Both the position numbers and the translations under genes were made by a program. The notes beneath the pieces were generated by a model. It worked only from the letters and a program-made list of their open reading frames with translations. It had not been told where the DNA came from and searched no databases. Source: Paenibacillus vietnamensis (GTDB lineage Bacteria > Bacillota > Bacilli > Paenibacillales > Paenibacillaceae). Taken from it: a stretch of 64,000 nt of DNA. Positions 1 to 9,815 of this stretch are shown here, piece after piece; positions within the stretch are counted from its first letter, which is position 1, and every line of letters begins with the position of its first letter. Location of the stretch: assembly GCF_020169515.1 (NCBI RefSeq), contig NZ_JAHMHW010000010.1, positions 121,160 through 185,159 of the forward strand. The letters are read 5' to 3'.

Positions 1-1368
1 GGCAAATTTGCTCTCGAACGCATAGTTGACATAATCCCCTATGGCCTGTACAGAACGAAAGTTACGCGTTAACTGAAGCACTTCCCCTGCAGTGGTAATT
101 CGTTCTTTCACAAAATTATACGTTGAAATGTCCGCCCTCCGAAACCGATAGACCGATTGCTTCGGATCGCCTACAACGAACAGAGAACCGGGGCGCGGCA
201 GCTGTTTCCGCCAATCGGACTCTGAGCTGTCCGCTCCCGTCAACAGCATCATCATTTCCGCCTGGATCGGATCCGTATCTTGAAATTCATCGACGAACAG
301 TTTTCTATAACGCCCTGCAAAATACTGCCGAACCGCAGGATGAGAACGAAGCAGCTCAGCAGCTTTCATCAATAGATCTTGAAAGTTAAGCTTGCCCGCT
401 TCCATCCGTTTCTCACGCGCGTAACGCACCGCCGGCAGAACGAATGCGATTACTTTGGGATGTACATATTCACGCCACTGCTGAAGGAAAGGCTTCAGCA
501 CCGCAGCCTGCCATTCTTGAAATTGCTCCTTGAAATATTTCGCCTTCTTGGCATCTGTCCATCGCTTCAATGTTGGCAATAACCCTCGATCGAACAGCTT
601 GGCAAGCAGCAGCACATTCCTATCATCGTTCATATCTTTAGTTTCCATATGCCTGCGAGCTGCCCGAATGGCCTTTTGCAGTGCATCCCATTCCTTCTCG
701 GGCTCCACTGTCGGTATATAAAGTTCCGCTTCCTCTACCATAGGAAACAAAGTCACTCTAATTCGATCGAAGTCAGGCCGCTCGATGTGCTCGGTGAAAA
801 TCGCCACATCTTCGTACTCACAGACCCGGTTATATACAGCCCGCAGGTCTTCAATATCAATTTGCAGGGCGGCCAGCTCCTCCAGCACAGCCGCTTCGTC
901 TCGTGCTTGCAGCTCTTGCACATACTCATCCCAGCTTCGTGCCTGGAGCTCCTCATCCTCCTGCTCCTCCATTTCACGGAAAGCAGGATCAAGCCCAGCT
1001 TCAATTGGCCGCTCTCGCAGTAGCTTACCACAGAACGAATGGATTGTACCGATAAAGCATTCTGGTACCTGACGCAGCGCGGCTTCCAATGCTTCTCTCC
1101 CTGAAGGGTTCTCTGCACGGGCAATCTCTTGTTCCAACTTGATCCGGAATCGTGTGAGAAGCTCCGAGGCGGCCTTGTTTGTGAATGTAATCGCTGCAAT
1201 ATGCCGAGCTTCTGTCTTCCGCGCTTTTATCAAAGCGATCATTCTGCCGACGATTGAAGTGGTTTTACCGGAGCCGGCTCCCGCTTCTACTAGAAATGTC
1301 GTATCCAACTCACTTACGATCCGATAACGAGCTTCCTCATCATGCGCAATGGCCAGCTCCTTAAGCAA
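1..1368 (-). CDS. UvrD/AddA-like helicase (3' end beyond window)
   Basis: N-terminal 456 codons of a superfamily 1 DNA helicase of the UvrD/RecB/AddA type; the gene continues past the left edge. Visible motifs: Walker A GAGSGKTT at about residues 30-37, motif Ia TFTNKAA, the RecB/AddA-typical TIHSFCGKLLRERP, Walker B VDEFQDTD (about 359-366), motif III VVGDPKQS (about 398-405) and LTRNFRS. I chose the TTG at 1368 because GGAGGTGAAGGG lies just upstream and the product then starts LLKELAIAHDEEARYR. It overlaps the stop of the upstream AddB-like gene by 8 bp, so the two are translationally coupled. By analogy with AddAB it should unwind DNA as the motor of a helicase-nuclease complex. Whether a C-terminal nuclease domain exists cannot be seen. 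It may be a second, non-housekeeping AddAB-like pair with a defence or repair role. Confidence 0.9.
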   Translation of the reverse strand, partial: MLKELAIAHDEEARYRIVSELDTTFLVEAGAGSGKTTSIVGRMIALIKARKTEARHIAAITFTNKAASELLTRFRIKLEQEIARAENPSGREALEAALRQVPECFIGTIHSFCGKLLRERPIEAGLDPAFREMEEQEDEELQARSWDEYVQELQARDEAAVLEELAALQIDIEDLRAVYNRVCEYEDVAIFTEHIERPDFDRIRVTLFPMVEEAELYIPTVEPEKEWDALQKAIRAARRHMETKDMNDDRNVLLLAKLFDRGLLPTLKRWTDAKKAKYFKEQFQEWQAAVLKPFLQQWREYVHPKVIAFVLPAVRYAREKRMEAGKLNFQDLLMKAAELLRSHPAVRQYFAGRYRKLFVDEFQDTDPIQAEMMMLLTGADSSESDWRKQLPRPGSLFVVGDPKQSVYRFRRADISTYNFVKERITTAGEVLQLTRNFRSVQAIGDYVNYAFESKFA

Positions 1369-4321
1369 AGCCCTTCACCTCCAATATCCGCCCAAGTGTT
1401 ACAGCATTGCTAGGAGCGTCCCATTTCTCCTCGAACAGCTCCGCTTGCCCGCCGCAAGCCGCTTGATAATCACACCAGGTGCAGTTGTTCGCATCGCTGG
1501 TTGGCGGGAACAGTCCTTGCTTCATACTTTCCGTCATGACCTGAAGCACATCTGCTAATGACTCCCTTCGATTCTGTGAGCGACTGACCTCTTCACCCAT
1601 CCCTCTCTCGGTAGGAAATACATAAGCAGATTCCGTTACCCGCGCTTCCGCGTCGAATCCAGATTCCCGCATCCATTGCTCAACTGCCATACCGTACAAA
1701 GGCAGTTGCAGCTGCGTTCCGCCAGAGAAGCATTCATGCTGCTTGAATTTGCGTGGATTGCCAGTCTTATAATCAAATATTTTGTAGCGATGAGGAGCAA
1801 TTTGATCGACACGATCTACGAAACCTTTAACAGGGAGCATCCAATCCTCTCTTAGCTGCAGTAACAGCGGACTTTGATCATTATGCAATGGAAGCTCGGT
1901 GAAGACAGGAAGCGTTGACCTCCGTCGTTCATAGGCAAAAAAGATCTCTGCATCCTTCCGGATGCTTTCCGCCTCTTTCTGAAAAATATGCTCGCTTGGT
2001 GCAGGCACCCTCTCCGTGAAGCTTACAATTACTTCCTCTGTAATCCGACGCAGAGTCGTAAGATCGTGGATCACTGCACCTGCAGCTGCGGCATGAGCGG
2101 TATCGTTTGTATGCTGCCAATTATCCGCCGCGGTACGGCTAATGACCTTCAACTGACTGATATAACGTTCGAATATATCATGCAGCAGGCTCCCACGCTG
2201 ACTTGCATTCAACCATGCCGCTCGATCGTAGACGGCCACTTCTTTCGGATTTACGCCCAGCGTGTATTGGTAAAAGAACTGCAATGGACATCTTCCGTAA
2301 CGTTCCAGCATACTCGCACTGAATGAGGAGCCGTTGCCCGCCTCTCCTGGTAACCTCAGCGGATAACGAGACGTATCTACGATGCCGTCATAAGACGAAA
2401 TGCTGAGGTCTCGCCTCGCGTACTCCGCCCTGGCTCCCTCTTGAAGCCAAGGATAACAGGGGGATAGAAGGCGCTCGGCCGATGCAAGCCGAGAGTCTTC
2501 GCGGAGCATCGCTCCCAGCCATACCTCTAACGCATCGACAGCCGCACCGGAAGTTACTCCTACATAACGCATTGCGCGGCCCATCCATTGGTAAAGCTGC
2601 TCATAATCAGCATCCGGCTGATTTGTCCTTCGGCGAAAGATCTGAAGCAGCTCATAAGCGGGCGTCTGCTCTTTCTGCTCAGACAAGTCATAGGAACAAA
2701 AACTCATAGTACATTGTCCGCGAATCATACCTACTCGGCTGTTTCGTTGACGAATTCGTTGTCCGGCGAGCTCTGAACTCACTGGAAGATCTCCACTGAT
2801 CCTGACTCGCTCCTCGTCCAGCAAAACGGGATCCTGTCTCATCGAAGGGGACCAACATGTCTCCGACATGCCGATGATATAGGAATAGGGACGGCCTGTT
2901 TGTCCTCCGGAGCTTAGTGAGGTCACCTGTATATGCCCTGGCTTTGGAAGCGCGACGGATTGGACTTTGATCGCTTTCAATTCTTCACGAATATATCGCA
3001 GCGCCATTTCCGGCTTCATCGTCAGCCCACCGGCTGTTCGTATCTCTTGCTCCAGACTGCGCAAGGCGGCCGCAGCTTCAAAGTCCTCCTCTGACTGCAG
3101 TGCAGCGTACGTTTCAACAAAAGTGCACAACTCATTAACCAGCTTCTCGGGAGAGGTTAGAGCATTATCAATCGCACTCAGCAGCCTTTCAAATTGACGA
3201 TGCAGTTCTTGCATGAGTGCAGCCTGCTCTACTGAAAGCTTGCCTGATTGCGCCAGCTTACCTAATAAAGCGTATCGATCTTTCCCCCATCCGATGCCGG
3301 CTTGCTCAATTGCTCGTATAATTTTGGACATTCCATCCTCTTCTATTTCAACATTTAGAAATCGGAGAATGCCTTGCTTCATGCCATACAGGATGTGATC
3401 TATTTGAAAACCGGACTCTAACCAATCCATAAAAAGCTTCGCAGCTTTCCCTGTACGTGTAATCCCGATCGGCAAGCCCTCTGCGAACGTGCATGGAATA
3501 CCGTTTGATGTAACAGCTGTGTAGACGGCCGCGGCATTCAAGCTGTAATCGGAAGCGATAATCTCGACATGATCAAGCGGTATTTTCTGCTTCGCAATCC
3601 GCCTAAGTACCTCTCGAACCTCAGCCAAGGAGCCAGTCGCATGAAAGAAATTTGCTGTCTCGCAAGGGAACAACGAATCGGGACTGGTAAAAACTGCTTC
3701 GTTGGCTAATGTCGTATAGTTTCCATTCGTTAACTTATGAAACAGGCTTCTATGTAATCGGGAGTGGAGCACGCCTTCATCGACTGCGATGACATCTGTC
3801 GTTTGCGCAGGCTGCTCGATGACTTCATCAAGTCCCGCCCAATCCATGAGTCCGCTGCCTGCCAGCCAATGTTCATAACGATGCAAAAGTTTCTTGATAA
3901 AACTCCCTTTAATCGCGTTCTCGAACAGTTCCGGGCTAAGCTCCGCCGCTTTGATACCGCATTCGCGAAGCTCGATTATCGCTTGATGAAACACATTCGT
4001 CAGTCCGTGAGTTAGAGCAATGCCGTTCAAATAGTTGTTTTCGGAGCGGCTTAATTCCTGAAGTAGTCTGCAGATGATCCATTTGGATTGCGCATTTGGA
4101 AGATAACGAAGCCCTTTCTTCGCGAGCAACAGCTTACTTCTCTCCAGCACCCAGCCTTCCAGCGTGCGCACCTCAACATTCAGCAAAGGGCCGAACCTTC
4201 TGCTCGCTTGCTCCAGCCACTGATGAGCCTCTGCATGACTGCCGGCAATGACCAACTTTCGTTGCAACGCATGATTCTGTATGAAGGTGTACAATTGCTG
4301 AATTTTCGCATTAGGCGTCAT
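1361..4321 (-). CDS. AddB-like PD-(D/E)XK nuclease with Fe-S cysteines
   Basis: A 986-residue protein laid out like AddB. It has a degenerate helicase-like N-terminal region with no recognisable Walker A, and a C-terminal PD-(D/E)XK nuclease domain. Nuclease signatures are H714 in GSLLHDIF, D836 in FVDRVD, D850/K852 in FDYKTG and the QLQLPLY motif near 870-876. Four cysteines, C678 (RCPLQFF) and C947/C950/C956 (CTWCDYQAAC), match the Fe-S cluster arrangement known for AddB and related nucleases. The ATG has a good site (CTGGAGG) upstream. It lies 31 bp after the WYL regulator and overlaps the AddA-like gene, so the two probably form a helicase-nuclease complex. The length is close to AddB, but the regulator and VWA neighbours suggest a dedicated module rather than the housekeeping recombination pair. 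Confidence 0.85.
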   Translation of the reverse strand: MTPNAKIQQLYTFIQNHALQRKLVIAGSHAEAHQWLEQASRRFGPLLNVEVRTLEGWVLERSKLLLAKKGLRYLPNAQSKWIICRLLQELSRSENNYLNGIALTHGLTNVFHQAIIELRECGIKAAELSPELFENAIKGSFIKKLLHRYEHWLAGSGLMDWAGLDEVIEQPAQTTDVIAVDEGVLHSRLHRSLFHKLTNGNYTTLANEAVFTSPDSLFPCETANFFHATGSLAEVREVLRRIAKQKIPLDHVEIIASDYSLNAAAVYTAVTSNGIPCTFAEGLPIGITRTGKAAKLFMDWLESGFQIDHILYGMKQGILRFLNVEIEEDGMSKIIRAIEQAGIGWGKDRYALLGKLAQSGKLSVEQAALMQELHRQFERLLSAIDNALTSPEKLVNELCTFVETYAALQSEEDFEAAAALRSLEQEIRTAGGLTMKPEMALRYIREELKAIKVQSVALPKPGHIQVTSLSSGGQTGRPYSYIIGMSETCWSPSMRQDPVLLDEERVRISGDLPVSSELAGQRIRQRNSRVGMIRGQCTMSFCSYDLSEQKEQTPAYELLQIFRRRTNQPDADYEQLYQWMGRAMRYVGVTSGAAVDALEVWLGAMLREDSRLASAERLLSPCYPWLQEGARAEYARRDLSISSYDGIVDTSRYPLRLPGEAGNGSSFSASMLERYGRCPLQFFYQYTLGVNPKEVAVYDRAAWLNASQRGSLLHDIFERYISQLKVISRTAADNWQHTNDTAHAAAAGAVIHDLTTLRRITEEVIVSFTERVPAPSEHIFQKEAESIRKDAEIFFAYERRRSTLPVFTELPLHNDQSPLLLQLREDWMLPVKGFVDRVDQIAPHRYKIFDYKTGNPRKFKQHECFSGGTQLQLPLYGMAVEQWMRESGFDAEARVTESAYVFPTERGMGEEVSRSQNRRESLADVLQVMTESMKQGLFPPTSDANNCTWCDYQAACGGQAELFEEKWDAPSNAVTLGRILEVKGFA

Positions 4322-4352
4322 CCAATGACCTCCAGACTGTCATATTCATGCC

Positions 4353-5315
4353 TTACACCTCATAAAGCGTCTTCCAACGTTCAAGCTTCTCGCGCATGAC
4401 ATCCCGGTAAGAGTTTGGCTCCAAAATCTCCGCATCAGGTCCGTATTGGCTGAGCCAATTCAGAAATTCACGATCATGATTCACCGTCACTTCGAAGAGA
4501 AGGCTACCGTCCTTTTGCGGTGTCATTTTCGGCTTCAAGAACATTTCCTCTTCCTTCACATACCGGGCAATATCGGAATGAAACCTCACCTTGAAGCGAA
4601 TGAGCTCCCTGCCTCGTTCGATCGACCATGTATTTTTCATATATTGCTTCAGATTGAATTCGCCCTTATCAAACGTTTGTTCCAGGACTTCCACCGATCG
4701 AAAGCGACTGATACGAAACGTCCGAATATCCTTCGCCTTATGACAATAACCAATGACGTAGAAGCGATAATCTCGCGGGATTAGAAAATAAGGATCAATC
4801 TCTCGAGCCGACTCGTCATCGCGATATTGCGAATAGTAGACCGCACGGATCGTTTTCTGGGACAGAGCAGCCTGAATAATATCAAATAAGTAGGAGCTGC
4901 TGTCTTCCCTGTAAGCAGGCGTTCCCAATTGAATAATATCCGCTACATGCTGCACAATATCGACTCGTCTTACTCTCTCCTTGTGGTGTGTGCCCATGAC
5001 CTTCTCATACGCAGACTCAAAACCTTCAGGAATGAGCGTTTTGATCGGCTCCAGCACGGAAGGTAGCATAGAAAATGAAACCGCCTCTTCTTCTGTCCAA
5101 TCCAGCGGATACATCGAGAAGTTGCTAATAAATGCATATCCCTTCCCATGTCCAAAGTTAGAAATAGGTATATTCATGGCGGAAAGCGTCTCTAGATCTC
5201 TGTATATCGTCCGTTCCGTTGTCTCACAGCGTTCGGCCAGCTCCCTGGCCAGTATACCAGGCTTGGATTGTATCAAATTAATCATGCGCATTAAGCGAAT
5301 TAAACGTTCGGTCAC
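4353..5315 (-). CDS. HTH/WYL-domain transcriptional regulator (YafY type)
   Basis: A 320-residue regulator. An N-terminal winged helix-turn-helix (about 1-60, with ERTIYRDLETL as recognition helix) is followed by a WYL domain around 140-215 (FYVIGYC and an RTFRISRF stretch) and a C-terminal WCX-like extension. WYL domains are known ligand sensors, probably for nucleotides or nucleic acid, and are common regulators of phage-defence operons. The gene sits between a VWA protein upstream and the AddB/AddA-like pair 31 bp downstream on the same strand, so it probably controls its own transcript. The ligand cannot be told from sequence. Confidence 0.88.
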   Translation of the reverse strand: MTERLIRLMRMINLIQSKPGILARELAERCETTERTIYRDLETLSAMNIPISNFGHGKGYAFISNFSMYPLDWTEEEAVSFSMLPSVLEPIKTLIPEGFESAYEKVMGTHHKERVRRVDIVQHVADIIQLGTPAYREDSSSYLFDIIQAALSQKTIRAVYYSQYRDDESAREIDPYFLIPRDYRFYVIGYCHKAKDIRTFRISRFRSVEVLEQTFDKGEFNLKQYMKNTWSIERGRELIRFKVRFHSDIARYVKEEEMFLKPKMTPQKDGSLLFEVTVNHDREFLNWLSQYGPDAEILEPNSYRDVMREKLERWKTLYEV

Positions 5316-5396
5316 GGCAGATTCTCTCCTCTTGTCTAGACTATCGTCAGTTAAGGCAATATCTAGTAACTTCGACCTAGGCTTAGGAGAGTCCTG

Positions 5397-6650
5397 CTAC
5401 TTCTTTCTTTTCATTTGGCGATACTTCTGTTGATGGAGTGTTTTCCTTGTCTGACTGGTGAACGAGAAATTCTCCAGTTGATGGTAGAGCAGCTGAGCTT
5501 CTTCTCTCAGCTCCGCATCTTCCGATTGAATCGCGGCGCAGAGCATCGTATCGGCCTGCTGCTGAAGCAGTCTTACCCCCATATCCTCATCGCCTTGGTC
5601 AAAAGCAACAATCGCATCTTCGATAGCTAGAGCGGTTTCGGTAATTTTAATCTGTTTCTCCACGTACAGATCTGCCTCTTGATGCATAAGTAGATGAATG
5701 TCGCTTGTGAAGTCTGCTTCTATTGAATCCTGGATCGTGCACAGCTGAACTCCTTCCGTGACATCAGCATACTCCCATATAAGATCAAGCACTCTATGCC
5801 TGCCTTCCGAATGCAGACCGAATGAAAGCTCAATTAAAACGGATTTGGTTTCCCCTTCAAACACATCGCCTAGTAAAAGCTGCACCCCCTGTTCGACAGG
5901 TTCGGATTGATAACCGTAAATACGATTTATTGATACGTTCGCTGACGGCCTAATTGTTAGACGTGTATTTTGCGCAATGACCGATAGTAAGCTTTCTAGC
6001 TCTTTAGAGAATATAGCTGGAATCTCTTCGGGCTTGGCAATGAAATAGAAGTTGCCTCCTCCGTGCTCAGCAAGGCCTTCCATCAGCTCCTCGTCAAACC
6101 CGTCTCCAGCTCCCATTGCGGTAATGCCTATTCCCATGCTGCTAAATTCCTTGGCTATAGACTGAAGCTTATCACTATCCGTTATTCCTTCGTTGGCATG
6201 GCCATCGGAAAGAAGAATGATTCTATTCACACTACCCTCTTCTTTCCCTTGCTTCACATGCTGAATGCCCTGCAACAACCCGCCGCTAAGGTTCGTGCTT
6301 CCTCCTGCAACAATCGATTCGATCTGCTTTTTCAATCCGTCCTTATTGGTCACCTTCTGCGGCGGGATTACTGTTTGCACCTCGTCATCGAAGACGACCA
6401 GGCTGAATCGGTCATTATCCGTTAATTGCTCCGTTACAAATTGGCATGCCTTCTTGCTAAACACCAGCGGAGCACCCTCCATCGATCCGCTTCGATCTAG
6501 AACAAGCGAAATGTTCATAGGAGCACGATTTTTCTTTCGTAATTCCACTGCCTCCCCGTTCAATTCAAGCAGCAAAAAGGCTTTCTCGGTTCCTCTCGTC
6601 GGCCAGTACCGATTATTCAACCTTGTCGTTGTACCAATGCTCTCGCTCAT
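5397..6650 (-). CDS. VWA-domain protein
   Basis: About 417 residues with an N-terminal von Willebrand A domain. The MIDAS motif is DRSGSM at about residues 52-57, and a second acidic loop (LLSDGHANEG) follows. The rest has no motif I recognise beyond a helical C-terminus. No signal peptide or membrane segment is visible, so it is likely cytoplasmic. The reading frame extends to an ATG at 6659, but AAGAAGG lies directly against that codon, so the ATG at 6650 (spacing about 10) is preferred. It is upstream of the WYL regulator and AddB/AddA-like genes with an 81-bp gap and may share their transcript. VWA proteins often act as metal-dependent scaffolds; the partner is unknown. Confidence 0.8.
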   Translation of the reverse strand: MSESIGTTTRLNNRYWPTRGTEKAFLLLELNGEAVELRKKNRAPMNISLVLDRSGSMEGAPLVFSKKACQFVTEQLTDNDRFSLVVFDDEVQTVIPPQKVTNKDGLKKQIESIVAGGSTNLSGGLLQGIQHVKQGKEEGSVNRIILLSDGHANEGITDSDKLQSIAKEFSSMGIGITAMGAGDGFDEELMEGLAEHGGGNFYFIAKPEEIPAIFSKELESLLSVIAQNTRLTIRPSANVSINRIYGYQSEPVEQGVQLLLGDVFEGETKSVLIELSFGLHSEGRHRVLDLIWEYADVTEGVQLCTIQDSIEADFTSDIHLLMHQEADLYVEKQIKITETALAIEDAIVAFDQGDEDMGVRLLQQQADTMLCAAIQSEDAELREEAQLLYHQLENFSFTSQTRKTLHQQKYRQMKRKK

Positions 6651-6736
6651 CTGCAGCATCCCTTCTTACCTAATTGATGATAAGAATGTAACATACCGTT
6701 TGGACGCTTCTGTGTCAGGGAATGGCTGTTCGTATG

Positions 6737-6768
6737 TAAAAAAACTTAGCCCTAAATTGAGCTAAGTT
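6737..6768 (-). terminator. Rho-independent terminator after the HNH gene
   Basis: On the minus strand AACTTAGC pairs with GCTAAGTT across a 10-nt loop, followed by a run of seven T. It lies between the HNH gene stop and the VWA gene and separates the two transcripts. Confidence 0.8.
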
Positions 6769-6822
6769 AATATTGTAAAAATTATAGTCATTCATCTATT
6801 CTACTTCTTGGCGATTCAAAAT

Positions 6823-7845
6823 CTAATTCACAATCCCTAGTTCTCTACTAATATCCCTCGATAGCTTCGCTAAAATCCGCTTGTCCAGATGCGCGCTCTG
6901 TACATAGTTAGAAAGTAAAGTTTGTATCACATCCACTCTACTTGTAAACAACTTACCCTGATACTGATGGAGCAATTCATCAATTCTTGAATCAGGATAC
7001 ATAACACTCTTTTTAATCAATTCAACTACATAATCCTTGTGCATATTGTACAACTCTTTGAGCTTGAAGATATCGGCGCTATTCTTTAGGCGATCTTCGA
7101 ATTTGTTGTCTGGTGTATTGCTCTTAAGTTCAATATCAAACTCATCCCCGGAGCCCAACAAAAAGTCTATCTGACACTCACCTTTTCTATTAAATAGTGT
7201 AAAGCCCGGTCGCATTTTCAAACTAAACGTATAGGCTTCCCCGAATTCTTCTAAAAACGGATGGACATGGGTGTCCAACGAAAATTCCTTGTTTCCCTTT
7301 AAATCCGAATTGCATAATTTACAGCTTGGAATCAGGTTATAAAACGAAAGAGCCAAATAAGGGTATGTTGATTTCTTATAGAAATGGTCTATCGAGCCCC
7401 GTGTCTTGCCTGTGTGTGAATCACATAAGGTGAAAATATATTGTCGGTTGCAATATGGACATACGGTTACGCCAAGTTCCGCTACAAACGTGTAGGCCCC
7501 CCAAACAGGTGTAGCAGAAGCCGGATTAGGGTAACGTGTTACGAAATCGTTATATTTGAAAACTTCCAGAAGATCTTTATAGAGCTTCGTCTTTTTACTG
7601 GACTTGGAATCGAAAACTACCCCCATTTTTTGGATATCTATAATTATTTTACGCAAAACATCTGGCTCCCCCGTTACCAACTCATCAAAATGATTGAGCA
7701 GATACAAGTAAATGCCTTTGTTTCGAATCCTTTTTATTCCTGTAATACTTTGGAGTTTAGGCAAATGATAGGCCTTCATGTAGTCCAAATGTTTCTTTTC
7801 AAGTTCCTTCAAATTCACTTTCCGATCAGCATTAATTTTGATCAT
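6823..7845 (-). CDS. HNH endonuclease, PtuB-like (Septu-type partner)
   Basis: A 340-residue protein with a zinc-finger-like HNH nuclease core: CPYC (129-132), D153-H154 (SIDHF), N170 (LSFYNLIPSC) and C175/C178-N179 (CKLCN). This CPYC...DH...CxxCN layout is that of the HNH nucleases found beside AAA ATPases in Septu-type systems. The start overlaps the end of the upstream ATPase gene by 14 bp, with GAAGGAT as ribosome binding site, so the proteins are almost certainly made together. Expected role: a DNA- or tRNA-cleaving effector released or guided by the ATPase during phage infection. The coding region is visibly more A+T rich than the helicase genes around it, consistent with horizontal gain. 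The Septu assignment is by architecture, not by search. Confidence 0.82.
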   Translation of the reverse strand: MIKINADRKVNLKELEKKHLDYMKAYHLPKLQSITGIKRIRNKGIYLYLLNHFDELVTGEPDVLRKIIIDIQKMGVVFDSKSSKKTKLYKDLLEVFKYNDFVTRYPNPASATPVWGAYTFVAELGVTVCPYCNRQYIFTLCDSHTGKTRGSIDHFYKKSTYPYLALSFYNLIPSCKLCNSDLKGNKEFSLDTHVHPFLEEFGEAYTFSLKMRPGFTLFNRKGECQIDFLLGSGDEFDIELKSNTPDNKFEDRLKNSADIFKLKELYNMHKDYVVELIKKSVMYPDSRIDELLHQYQGKLFTSRVDVIQTLLSNYVQSAHLDKRILAKLSRDISRELGIVN

Positions 7846-9751
7846 GTCTTGTATCCTTCTTTAGTTCTTCCAGATCGTTCTGAAGTTTCTGAACAAGGGT
7901 ATACAGCCTTTGGTTCGCTTCTTCATACATATATTGATTGGACAATTTTTCCTGTAGCATATGCCGGATCTTGCTACGCAATACGGACTCGCCTATTAGG
8001 TTAATCCAAGTTTCCAATTCAAGCCGATCTTCCCACAACAAGGCGGATGTTCCAGTCATGACCCTGTTAACCAATTGATTGACCTTATATCTGGCAAAAT
8101 CCCCGATCATCCCGGTATTCATAAAGAAAGCATCCGACATTAAAGTATGAATATTGGCCGCAAACGTTTGTTTGTTGTCCACCAGTCCGTCTATAACCCG
8201 GCTACCTTTTTCCGTTTTATCGATCAAAATTAAATTAGCGGCAGGCAAATCTGAGACAACTATTGGTGAATTCGAAGTTATGATGATTTGAATTGTTCGA
8301 CCCTTATAGATTGATGGCAAAAATTCAATAAGACTTAACAAAAATCCTTTTTGCCATTCCGGGTGAAGATACAATTCTCCCTCATCAATGAGGACAATAA
8401 CCTGATCTTGCAAATGGAGATTGGTGGCACGTTCCTGCTCATCCGACAATCTGAAAAAACGGGCATAAGTACCAAGCATCGCTTTTTCCCCAGAACTTAG
8501 GCCTCTCCAGTCGAAATTTAGAAACGGTGTAAAACCCATTGCCTTTTTATACTTTTCAAGCAAATGCTTCATGATATTTTCGGATCTACCATTCGTATTT
8601 AAAGGCATTAACAATTGACCATCATCGATATTATTTTCGTTTATGTAATTGTCGAAAAAGTCCAGCATTTCTTGTACTCCATCCATCCATCGGATCAAAT
8701 CACGATTCGCAACTTTTTCACCGACAAAGCTAGATCGGATCTGCTCCAAATTTCGGACAATTAACGATCGCCAATCCGCGTTCTGGGGTTCGATTCCGGA
8801 TTCCTTCGGAAATGACTTTGGGATGGATGTCTCACGGTAATTTGCCAAATCATAAAGAAAAGAGTCGATCAAGGCATGTGAGAAAGCCAATTTCACTTTT
8901 TCGATTCCGGCAGTCTTAAAGTTTTTTTCTGACAACATGACTTTCATTTTACCCCTAAAGGACAACACACGCTCTTTCAGAACGTTGATACTTTTTTTCT
9001 TTTCATCAACCGCTTCCGTTGGGAATATGCCATTCACGCCTACCGTGACTTGGGATGGTAATTTGATAGGCAATTGCAAATCACTGACTTTGTAATTATG
9101 AATAAAATTCAATTTCCGGTTGATTTCGGCTAGCCGAAAAATCTCAGTTTCACTAAAGTTCGAGTCACGAATATGTGTTTCAAGGGCATCCAGCTTATCT
9201 TGTTTCACTAGAAAGTTCGTTGAAATGTTCATTAGATTCCCCCGCTGTATTTCCCGTTTCGCATCAAAAATGTTTGAGAAGAAAATGTATGAAATATGGG
9301 AGGATATCTTGGAATAATTAATTAAATTAAAAGAAAAATCAAACTCATCATACGATTTCAGATAAAACCCAAATTCCTTGTAATTACCAATTTCAATAGG
9401 AAGATCTACATGGTGAAAAATAACCCTGTCGTTTTTCGTTTGAAATACAACAATAGCTTTATCCTGAATTCCTCCCGCCCCATGCACGAGCTGCTCCTTT
9501 ATGAAATCCAACAAGGTTGTCTTGCCCGCTCCGTTCTTTCCAATGATGCCAGTAACATTGGCGATTTTACCATTCTCCTCCATACTCCCTCTGCGCTGTA
9601 AGTCGAAGAAGTCTGGTATGTAGTGATCATTGTTTTGAATATTAAGCTCCCTATTATCATGGTTATAATGGAATCGTAGTTTACTGTCCAATTGAAAGCC
9701 TTGCTTTTGAAAGGAACCGTAATTGTCTAACCATATGTACAGTAACGTCAT
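7832..9751 (-). CDS. AAA/ABC-type ATPase, PtuA-like (Septu-type)
   Basis: A 639-residue SMC/ABC-like ATPase with Walker A GKNGAGKTT (71-79), an ABC signature LSSGEKAML (418-426), Walker B VIVLIDE (451-457) and the ELYLHPEWQ extension typical of defence-associated OLD/RloC/PtuA-like ATPases, then an ITSNSPIVVSD switch. The region between Walker A and the signature is long and helical, with no ATPase motif. The C-terminus ends in a probable coiled coil (about 600-635). It overlaps the HNH gene. In known Septu systems the ATPase binds and restrains the HNH subunit; the same role is inferred here. Low G+C compared with flanks. An OLD/Gabija-type assignment is less likely because no TOPRIM domain is visible. 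Confidence 0.83.
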   Translation of the reverse strand: MTLLYIWLDNYGSFQKQGFQLDSKLRFHYNHDNRELNIQNNDHYIPDFFDLQRRGSMEENGKIANVTGIIGKNGAGKTTLLDFIKEQLVHGAGGIQDKAIVVFQTKNDRVIFHHVDLPIEIGNYKEFGFYLKSYDEFDFSFNLINYSKISSHISYIFFSNIFDAKREIQRGNLMNISTNFLVKQDKLDALETHIRDSNFSETEIFRLAEINRKLNFIHNYKVSDLQLPIKLPSQVTVGVNGIFPTEAVDEKKKSINVLKERVLSFRGKMKVMLSEKNFKTAGIEKVKLAFSHALIDSFLYDLANYRETSIPKSFPKESGIEPQNADWRSLIVRNLEQIRSSFVGEKVANRDLIRWMDGVQEMLDFFDNYINENNIDDGQLLMPLNTNGRSENIMKHLLEKYKKAMGFTPFLNFDWRGLSSGEKAMLGTYARFFRLSDEQERATNLHLQDQVIVLIDEGELYLHPEWQKGFLLSLIEFLPSIYKGRTIQIIITSNSPIVVSDLPAANLILIDKTEKGSRVIDGLVDNKQTFAANIHTLMSDAFFMNTGMIGDFARYKVNQLVNRVMTGTSALLWEDRLELETWINLIGESVLRSKIRHMLQEKLSNQYMYEEANQRLYTLVQKLQNDLEELKKDTRHDQN

Positions 9752-9815
9752 TATTAGATCACCCTTGCACCATAATTATTATTTCATTTCATGAAGCAAT
9801 GACTCTATGAACAAA

